Assembly (NCBI GenBank): GCA_934643535.1
Contig: CAKUCE010000066.1
Coordinates: 1-12,296, forward strand
Direction: 5' to 3'
DNA from: an uncultured Clostridia bacterium
GTDB taxonomy: Bacteria; Bacillota; Clostridia; Christensenellales; Aristaeellaceae
Length of the DNA: 12,296 bases
Positions within the stretch are counted from its first letter, which is position 1; every line of letters starts with the position of its first letter. Below are positions 7,287 to 12,296 of the stretch, in pieces. A program made the position numbers and the translations under genes. A model generated the notes under the pieces. That model searched no databases. It was given only the letters and a program-made list of their open reading frames with translations, and was not told where the DNA came from.

Positions 7287-7315
7287 ATCTTATCATTTTT
7301 TCGAAAGGCTGTCAA
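7287..7315 (-). promoter_or_regulatory. Promoter of the small-peptide gene
   Basis: On the minus strand a perfect TTGACA (7310-7315) and TAAGAT (7287-7292) are separated by 17 bases. It lies 19 bases after the lacI stop codon, with no terminator between them, so lacI transcripts may also run into this unit. Confidence 0.85.
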
Positions 7316-7334
7316 CCGCTCCTTTTGGGTTTTG

Positions 7335-8300
7335 CTATCTTTCATCCCGCACTGTCAAAGATACGGGCATCACCAGCGTCTGCAGCGGACGCTCCGGCTG
7401 TTCGATCCTTTCCAGCAAGAGCCGGGCAGTAAGCCGGGCTTCCTCCTCCAGATCGCTGTGAATGGAGGATAGCGGAATGGGCGCGGCCAGCGCGGACTGA
7501 ATATCGTCGAAGCCCACTACCGGCAGAGGCCGTTTCAGCATGCACATCAACCGCCACGCCAGCAGATCGTTGAAAGCAAAGACGCCATCCGTTTCTTCAG
7601 GAAGCGTGTCCAGCATCCGCCCCAGGTCATCTCCCAGCGGAGATACCTCCCGCACCAGTCCGTTTTCGGAAATTTCCGCCTCCATCAGCGCCTGCCGGAA
7701 GCCTTCCAGCCGCAGGCGGGCGCTGGAAATGCTGGGCGTGGCGGTCAAATACAGCGGATGACGGCAGCCCAGCTCCAGCAGACGTCGGGTTGCCAGATAG
7801 CCGCCCCGCCGGTCGTCCCAGACCACCGCATCCTCCTGAGGGTCGTCAAACTGACGGCCAATCAACACACAGGGTACGCTTTGGCCGCGGAGCAGCTCCA
7901 GCGCCTCCCGGCCCTTCTGACAGGGGCACAGCACTACGCCTTCCACCTTTCGGCTCAGGGCAGTACGAATGGCCTTGACCTCCGTTTCTTCCGCTTCATC
8001 GGTGTTCAAAATCAGCGTTTCAAACCCGGCCCGGGCAAACTGCTGGGCCAGCAGTTTGATTTTAATTGCAAAAAGAGGATTGGCAATATCGCCAAAAGCC
8101 AGTGCGATCACCCGGCTCCGGCCGCACCGGAGAGCCTGCGCCGCCGCGTCGTGCTGATAGCCCTGACGGCGCGCCTCGGCCAGAATGGCGGTCTTGGTTT
8201 TTTCCGCCACCAGCGGAGAGCCCCGCAGCGCCAGCGAAACAGTATTGGCCGTTACGCCGACGGCCTGCGCCACGGTTTTCAGGGTGGGTCTTGCTGCCAT
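7335..8300 (-). CDS. LacI-family transcriptional regulator
   Basis: A 321-residue repressor-type regulator of the LacI/GalR family. The N-terminal helix-turn-helix is clear (TLKTVAQAVGVTANTVSLAL, residues 6-25), followed by the hinge region (AAAQALRCGRSRVIALAF) and a periplasmic-binding-protein-like sugar-sensing domain to the C-terminus, with typical VEGVVLCP, VPCVLIGR and PLPVVGFDDIQSA segments. The ATG at 8298-8300 was chosen because it places the HTH at residue 6, as in the family; GGCGGGAAG a few bases upstream is a modest ribosome binding site, and the upstream in-frame ATG would lie before the predicted -10 box. It has its own promoter and follows the terminated ABC ATPase gene. The neighbouring sugar-importer ATPase suggests a carbohydrate target, but the effector and regulon cannot be read from the sequence. 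Confidence 0.93.
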   Translation of the reverse strand: MAARPTLKTVAQAVGVTANTVSLALRGSPLVAEKTKTAILAEARRQGYQHDAAAQALRCGRSRVIALAFGDIANPLFAIKIKLLAQQFARAGFETLILNTDEAEETEVKAIRTALSRKVEGVVLCPCQKGREALELLRGQSVPCVLIGRQFDDPQEDAVVWDDRRGGYLATRRLLELGCRHPLYLTATPSISSARLRLEGFRQALMEAEISENGLVREVSPLGDDLGRMLDTLPEETDGVFAFNDLLAWRLMCMLKRPLPVVGFDDIQSALAAPIPLSSIHSDLEEEARLTARLLLERIEQPERPLQTLVMPVSLTVRDER

Positions 8301-8343
8301 GGGGATTCTTCCCGCCTTTCTCTGCGTCGATCGTTCTTTGGGA

Positions 8344-8372
8344 AGAATAGCAGGATTTCCGCGGCTTGTCAA
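8344..8372 (-). promoter_or_regulatory. Promoter of the LacI-family regulator
   Basis: On the minus strand a perfect TTGACA (8367-8372) and TATTCT (8344-8349) have a 17-base spacer. The -35 box overlaps a degenerate LacI/CcpA-type palindrome with a central CG (8367-8380), which would fit autorepression. Confidence 0.82.
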
Positions 8373-8424
8373 CGTTTCCGGAGGCGGCGCTTCTCCCCTG
8401 CTTCTTTCCGAAAAGCGGGCACAG

Positions 8425-8451
8425 AAAAACCGCCGGGATCTCTCCCGGCGG
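8425..8451 (-). terminator. Intrinsic terminator after the carbohydrate ABC ATPase gene
   Basis: On the minus strand CCGCCGGGA and TCCCGGCGG form a perfect 9-bp stem with a GAGA tetraloop, followed by TTTTT. It lies 25 bases after the stop codon at 8476 and separates this gene from the lacI unit. Confidence 0.93.
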
Positions 8452-8475
8452 CGATGATTCGATTTTCAGCAAACC

Positions 8476-9597
8476 TTAGCGGCTCAGCAGGGTCACTTCG
8501 GTCTCCTTGTCGAAGAAATGCAGGTGGTTCACGTCGAAGGCAACCTGCACGTCCTGACCGGCGCGGCTGGTGGTACGGGGGTTGACGCGGGCGATGATGT
8601 TCTCGTCCTTGCCGCTGGTGGACAGGTACAGATAGGTCTCGGAGCCCATCAGCTCGGTCACTTCAACCTTGGCGTTGATGACGGCGTTGCTGGCGGTCTG
8701 CACGAACACGTCTTCGTCATGGATGTTCTCAGGACGGATGCCCATGATGACTTCCTTGCCGATGTAGTTCTCGTCGGTGAACTTGCTCAGCTTGCTGGTG
8801 GGGATGGTGATCTTGTTGTCGCCGAACTTGGCCACAACGTCGTTGCCTTCCTTCTCCAGGGTCGCATTAAAGAAGTTCATCTGGGGGCTACCGATGAAGC
8901 CGGCCACGAACAGGTTGGCGGGATAGTCATACAGGTTCTGGGGGCTGTCCACCTGCTGGATGAAGCCGTCCTTCATAACCACGATACGGGAAGCCATGGT
9001 CATAGCTTCGGTCTGGTCGTGGGTAACATAGATGAAGGTGGTCTGCAGGCGCTGATGCAGCTTGGTGATCTCCGTACGCATGGCAACGCGCAGCTTGGCG
9101 TCCAGGTTGGACAGAGGTTCGTCGAACAGGAAGACCTTAGGCTCACGGACGATAGCACGGCCCAGAGCAACGCGCTGACGCTGGCCGCCGGACAGAGCCT
9201 TGGGCTTACGGTTCAGCAGGTGAGCGATGTCCAGGATACGGGCGGCTTCTTCCACGCGCTGCTTGATCTCAGCCTTGGGGGTCTTGCGCAGCTTCAGACC
9301 GAAAGCCATGTTGTCAAACACGGTCATGTGGGGATACAGAGCGTAGTTCTGGAACACCATAGCGATGTCGCGATCCTTGGGAGCGACGTCGTTGACCAGC
9401 TTATCGCCGATGTAGAGTTCGCCGCTGGAGATTTCTTCCAGACCGGCAACCATGCGCAGGGTGGTGGACTTACCGCAGCCGGAAGGTCCGACCAGAACGA
9501 TAAATTCCTTATCTTCGATCTCCAGGCAGAAATCGCTGACAGCCGTCACATTGCCGGAATATACTTTGTAAATGTGGTTCAAAGACAAACTTGCCAT
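8476..9597 (-). CDS. ATP-binding subunit of carbohydrate ABC importers (UgpC/MsmK/MalK family)
   Basis: This 373-residue ATPase energises CUT1-type sugar importers from the cytoplasmic face of the membrane. Motifs in order: Walker A GPSGCGKST (37-45), Q-loop Gln83 (MVFQNYALYPHMTVFDNM), signature LSGGQRQRVALGRAI (135-149), Walker B VFLFDEPLSNLD (Asp159, Glu160) and H-loop His193 (THDQTEAM). The C-terminal part is an OB/TOBE-type regulatory region (GIRPENIHDED onward). The ATG at 9595-9597 has AAGGAGG 8 bases upstream. No binding protein or permease gene lies in the window, and the gene is flanked by its own promoter and terminator. This fits the MsmK/MsiK style, in which one unlinked ATPase serves several importers. 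Which sugars it serves is unknown; ugpC and msmK are both used for such genes, so no symbol is assigned. Confidence 0.95.
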   Translation of the reverse strand: MASLSLNHIYKVYSGNVTAVSDFCLEIEDKEFIVLVGPSGCGKSTTLRMVAGLEEISSGELYIGDKLVNDVAPKDRDIAMVFQNYALYPHMTVFDNMAFGLKLRKTPKAEIKQRVEEAARILDIAHLLNRKPKALSGGQRQRVALGRAIVREPKVFLFDEPLSNLDAKLRVAMRTEITKLHQRLQTTFIYVTHDQTEAMTMASRIVVMKDGFIQQVDSPQNLYDYPANLFVAGFIGSPQMNFFNATLEKEGNDVVAKFGDNKITIPTSKLSKFTDENYIGKEVIMGIRPENIHDEDVFVQTASNAVINAKVEVTELMGSETYLYLSTSGKDENIIARVNPRTTSRAGQDVQVAFDVNHLHFFDKETEVTLLSR

Positions 9598-9669
9598 TCT
9601 TGTTTCCTCCTTACATGGTTCATCGGTACGCCCTACCAGGACATGGCGTATCATCAATGATGTACCTGT

Positions 9670-9700
9670 ATTATAGCGAAAATCCGGCCGGAATGTAATT
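9670..9700 (-). promoter_or_regulatory. Promoter of the carbohydrate ABC ATPase gene
   Basis: The minus strand carries a perfect TATAAT (9670-9675). The -35 region is weak: the best fit is ATTACA with an 18-base spacer or TTACAT with 17. The spacer contains the palindrome CCGGCCGG, and a 9-base motif (ATGATGTAC on the plus strand) occurs at the start site (9657-9665) and about 80 bases upstream (9737-9745), so a regulator may assist here. Confidence 0.65.
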
Positions 9701-9773
9701 GACTATTTTTACTAAGATTCACCCTGCGGTTTGTGTATGATGTACAGGCTGGCGAAAATGCCGCCATATTTAC

Positions 9774-10916
9774 TTATTCATTTCGAAGAGCTTCCACCGG
9801 CTTCAGCCGGGCGGCCCGGGAGGCGGGAACTACGCCGGAAAGGAGACCTACCGCCAGCGCACAGGCGAAAACAGCCGCGCAGTCTCCCGCCATCAGTACC
9901 GGGTGCAGGCCGATGCTGCCGGCCGCCGCCTGAATGAGCCATATGCCGGTCAGAAGGCCCAGAACGCCGCTGACCGCCGCATAGATCAGCGCCTCCATCA
10001 GAAACAGGCGGCAGACCAGCCCCGGCTCCGTGCCCAGCGCCATCATCACGCCGATCTCTCTGCGGCGCTCCCGGACGCTGACCAGCAGAATATTCATCAC
10101 GCCGATGCCGCCCACCAGCGTGCAGATAAAGGCCACCCATTTCAGCACGTCCACAAAAACGGCGATCACGCTTTCGGCTGCCTCGCTCTGCGCCTGCAAA
10201 GTCAGAGCCTCCGTTTCAATGCCGCGGCGGCGCGACAGCAGCTCCCGTGCCTCCAAAGCCAGCTCGGTAGGCTGAAGCGCCTCCCCGGTCAGCAGCGTGA
10301 TCTGGCTGAGCCGGCTTCCCATGCTGTCCGCAAGGGTTTCCAGCGGAACAAAGGCGGCGCGGTTCCAGTCCAATCCGGAGGCCCGATCCTCCAGCCGGAG
10401 AACGCCCGCGCACCGGAGCAGCATTCCCCCGGCTGTGACCAGATCGCCCGGACCGCTTTTCAGCTCTGCGGCCAGTGTTTCGCCCAGAAGGATGCTGCCG
10501 CCGCCCTGATGCCATTCCTGCGCAGGAAGCATTTTTCCCTCCGTAACGACCGCCCCGGCCATCTGCAGGCAGGCAGGATCGCAACCCACCAGCACTGACT
10601 CGCTTTCCTTTTCCCCCGTGGCGATCTTGACGGGAAGGGTCAGCTGTTCCGCCGCAGAGACCCTCAGTTCCTGCTCCAGCAGCGCGCCGTCGCCCCGCAT
10701 CAGAGGTTCTTCCTGACAGGCGGCGGTCAGCCACACCCGGTCGATGCCCAGCCGGGTCATTTCCGCCCGAACCTGATTACGCCCCGCCGTTCCCAGCGTC
10801 AGCACCGCCAGAATGGCCCCGATCCCGATGGACATGCCCAGCACCGTCAGCAGGGAGCGCACCGGCGCGGCAAAAATATTGCGGAAGCTGAACCGCCACT
10901 GCTCCCTCCATTTCAA
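9774..10916 (-). CDS. MacB/YknZ-type ABC transporter permease (FtsX-like)
   Basis: A 380-residue membrane protein with the MacB layout: TM1 at about 22-42, a large extracytoplasmic domain (about 45-245), then TM2 (257-281), TM3 (303-328) and TM4 (340-364). The cytoplasmic loop after TM2 carries the FtsX-family signature VRERRREIGVMMALG (281-295), and the C-terminus PASRAARLKPVEALRNE is typical of MacB/LolC-like permeases. These mechanotransmission transporters expel peptides, antibiotics or lipoproteins, or carry signals, together with a membrane fusion protein and a small ATPase. Translation appears to start at TTG 10914-10916: AAGGAGGTG lies 8 bases upstream and the TTG overlaps the upstream stop as TTGA. 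No other in-frame start gives the N-terminal region. The matching YknY/MacB-type ATPase gene is absent from the window. Substrate unknown. Confidence 0.9.
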   Translation of the reverse strand: MKWREQWRFSFRNIFAAPVRSLLTVLGMSIGIGAILAVLTLGTAGRNQVRAEMTRLGIDRVWLTAACQEEPLMRGDGALLEQELRVSAAEQLTLPVKIATGEKESESVLVGCDPACLQMAGAVVTEGKMLPAQEWHQGGGSILLGETLAAELKSGPGDLVTAGGMLLRCAGVLRLEDRASGLDWNRAAFVPLETLADSMGSRLSQITLLTGEALQPTELALEARELLSRRRGIETEALTLQAQSEAAESVIAVFVDVLKWVAFICTLVGGIGVMNILLVSVRERRREIGVMMALGTEPGLVCRLFLMEALIYAAVSGVLGLLTGIWLIQAAAGSIGLHPVLMAGDCAAVFACALAVGLLSGVVPASRAARLKPVEALRNE

Positions 10917-11902
10917 GAGGCGGGCACCTCCTTCACCGGGCAGCCGGGCGACAGACGGTTTTCCTCCGGGTTCAGCGCCACTCTTTTGCCCAGCAGTTCT
11001 TCCGGGACCTGCACCATTTGCCCGGCACAGTCCGGATCATCCAGCGGATAACGGCTCACTGTGCCATTCTCCACCAGCCACAGGCAGCCCTCTCCGTCCA
11101 CCGCCTCCGGCGGGACCAGCGGAACGTCCCGGCGGCTTTCCTGAACCAGCTCCACCACGCAGCGCTGGCCCGTTTCCGCCGTCAGCGCGGTCTTGGGGTC
11201 GAACACCAGCCGTTGGACGCTCTGCCCGGTGGAGACATCTGTTTCCGGCGCGCCGATAGCCGTCAGGCTGGCCTGGCCCACAGGCTGTCCGGCGGAATCC
11301 AGGATCGTCGCTTCGGCCCCTGTTCCGATCCTCGAAGCGACCGAGCTGCGGCAAACGGCCGCCACATTTTTTTCCGTGCTGTGTACCACTGCCAGCACAT
11401 CGCCGGCGTTCAGAAGATCGCCTTCCTGCCGGTACACCGGACCCATTACGCCGTCCTGCTCCGCCCGGATCTGTTTTAGGGCGACGGACTGTTTCAGCGC
11501 CGCTTCCTGATTTTCCATCTCCAGCCGCTCCGAGAGCTTCCACAGGGCAGCCTCCTGCCCAAAGGCCGCCACGGCTTCCTCCATGGCATGCTGGCCTGCG
11601 GCCAGCCGTTCCAGCGCAGCTTCCTCCTGGCTGGTATCCAACGCGAACAGCAGCTGCCCCTTTCGGACGGTTTCTCCCTCTCGGGCGCAAATCTGGCGCA
11701 GAACGCCTCCCTGCAGGCACACGGCGGGCTGCTGTTGTCTATACTGCACCGCGCCTTCTGCCAGCGTGGTTTTCGTCCAGTTTCCCCGTTGGACGACGGC
11801 TGTTTTGACCGGGGTTTTCGGCGTATAGGGCAAAAGAAAAAGCGTCGTCACCGTTGCCAGAGTCACGGCGATAACGCTCAGGGAAGCATGGGTTCTGGTC
11901 AT
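10913..11902 (-). CDS. HlyD/YknX-type membrane fusion protein (efflux adaptor)
   Basis: A 329-residue adaptor with a short cytoplasmic N-terminus, one N-terminal membrane anchor (about residues 8-25, LSVIAVTLATVTTLFLLPY), a lipoyl-like half (GGVLRQICAREGETVRKGQLLFALDT), a short predicted helical hairpin rich in Glu, Ala and Gln (about 90-140), the second lipoyl half with MGPVYRQEGDLLNAGDVLAVV, and beta-barrel segments to the C-terminus. In Gram-positive bacteria such proteins partner MacB-like permeases at the membrane. It overlaps the permease gene by 4 bases, so the two are translated together. The ATG at 11900-11902 has GGGAGGG close upstream; an in-frame ATG 21 codons earlier would place extra residues before the anchor and lacks a ribosome binding site. 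No convincing promoter was found upstream. The family call is firm; the exported substrate is unknown. Confidence 0.88.
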   Translation of the reverse strand: MTRTHASLSVIAVTLATVTTLFLLPYTPKTPVKTAVVQRGNWTKTTLAEGAVQYRQQQPAVCLQGGVLRQICAREGETVRKGQLLFALDTSQEEAALERLAAGQHAMEEAVAAFGQEAALWKLSERLEMENQEAALKQSVALKQIRAEQDGVMGPVYRQEGDLLNAGDVLAVVHSTEKNVAAVCRSSVASRIGTGAEATILDSAGQPVGQASLTAIGAPETDVSTGQSVQRLVFDPKTALTAETGQRCVVELVQESRRDVPLVPPEAVDGEGCLWLVENGTVSRYPLDDPDCAGQMVQVPEELLGKRVALNPEENRLSPGCPVKEVPAS

Positions 11903-12009
11903 GGCGGTCCCTCCCGGCGGCAGATTGCTACCACTATTGTGGCCGAAAGCAGGCGAAGCACACATGCCAAAAGAAGGGGAAAAAGGGGGAGATCATTGCG
12001 TTGACTGAT
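11903..12009. other. Intergenic region upstream of the membrane fusion protein gene
   Basis: This stretch holds the ribosome binding site of the adaptor gene, a short CCAC/GTGG hairpin on the minus strand (near 11931-11942) and a 24-base uninterrupted purine run on the plus strand (11969-11992). I find no good -35/-10 pair reading toward the adaptor gene, so its promoter may be weak, regulator-dependent or further upstream. Confidence 0.5.
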
Positions 12010-12296
12010 CGGGCGGTTCTTTGGGCGTTCGCACTTTTCTTTCGATGGCCCGAAGGAATTCAGGCAAACAGCAAGCGGAGCGCACGGCAGCGCGGGCCGC
12101 GCCGATGGTTTGCCCCGAGGAAAGCATCCTGCTTCTGTCGTTGAGTGACAACTCTACCGTAAGAAATTTCCGCCGGTGGGAATGACGCGCCGACTACGGC
12201 GCGGAATGGGACTTGCCGTCCTATGGGTTTCTCGCCAGCTTCGGTGTCCGAAGGTTTCCAAAGGGCGAGCGGAAAGCCCTTTGGTGCGCCCGCAGG
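12010..12296. other. Palindrome-rich region without a convincing gene; possible structured RNA or repeat element
   Basis: No ORF here resembles a known protein. The stretch has many inverted repeats: 12017-12026 with 12048-12057 (two G-U pairs in plus-strand RNA), GGCAAAC/GTTTGCC (12063-12069, 12108-12114), AAGCA/TGCTT (12122-12134), GCGCCG/CGGCGC with an ACTA loop (12187-12202), CTTCGG/CCGAAG with a TGT loop (12239-12253) and a 9-bp CCAAAGGGC/GCCCTTTGG stem (12258-12284). The pairing that needs G-U favours the plus strand as transcript. A minus-strand frame is open from the right edge to a TGA at 12060-12062 but has no recognisable domain. It may be a multicopy element or an unrecognised RNA, and it continues past the window. 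Confidence 0.4.

Noticed and set aside
8518..9660. A 380-codon plus-strand open frame opposite the ABC ATPase gene
   Set aside because: Shadow of a gene with all ABC ATPase motifs; its product is a low-complexity Gly/Val/His/Gln-rich sequence.
9750..9766. TGGCG/CGCCA hairpin just after the permease gene as a terminator
   Set aside because: Only 5 bp, with no U-run after it on the minus strand.
11903..11965. Longer start for the membrane fusion protein at 11965
   Set aside because: The added 21 residues precede the membrane anchor, have no ribosome binding site and contain the sequence that serves as the ribosome binding site for the ATG at 11902.
12001..12030. TTGACT on the plus strand as a promoter for the right-edge region
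   Set aside because: No -10-like hexamer at 16-18 bases downstream.
12080..12093. GCGC stem with hexaloop ACGGCA, matching the ANTAR loop rule (A at 1, G at 4)
   Set aside because: It is a single 4-bp stem with no partner hairpin or adjacent terminator and lies far from the nitrogen operon. A match to two loop positions is easily chance.

Overview
All recognisable genes in this 12.3 kb window lie on the minus strand, so transcription runs from high to low coordinates. The content suggests a moderately GC-rich member of the Clostridia (Firmicutes). The evidence is the gene order glnA - ANTAR antiterminator - gltB - gltD, an alpha-type glutamine synthetase, strong AGGAGG-like ribosome binding sites, and a UgpC/MsmK-type sugar-importer ATPase beside a LacI-family regulator. 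Genus cannot be read from the sequence; Oscillospiraceae-like is a guess.

Right edge (about 12010-12296): no convincing gene. The stretch is unusually rich in perfect inverted repeats and may be a structured RNA or a palindromic repeat element. Next (11902-9774) come a membrane fusion protein and a MacB/YknZ-like permease, coupled by a TTGA stop/start overlap, with no cognate ATPase in view. Then 9597-8476 encodes the ATPase subunit of carbohydrate ABC importers, with its own -10 box and a clean intrinsic terminator. It is followed by a LacI-family repressor (8300-7335) with a textbook promoter.

Between lacI and glnA is a small self-contained unit: a TTGACA/TAAGAT promoter, a 9-bp inverted repeat at the expected transcription start, a 30-codon ORF for a hydrophobic peptide (7223-7131), and an intrinsic terminator (7119-7075).

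The left half is the ammonium assimilation operon: glnA (glutamine synthetase), an ANTAR-domain RNA-binding regulator with a receiver domain that lacks its phosphorylation residues, gltB (glutamate synthase large subunit) and the start of gltD (small subunit, cut by the window edge). Together they form the GS-GOGAT cycle. The glnA promoter is followed at once by a strong stem-loop with a U-rich tail that ends at the glnA ribosome binding site. It is a candidate attenuator through which nitrogen status, possibly via the ANTAR protein, could control the whole operon. A second stable hairpin without a U-tract separates glnA from the ANTAR gene.

No tRNA, rRNA, CRISPR array, transposase or phage gene was recognised. 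Very long antisense open frames opposite gltB, glnA and the ABC ATPase gene are composition artefacts.
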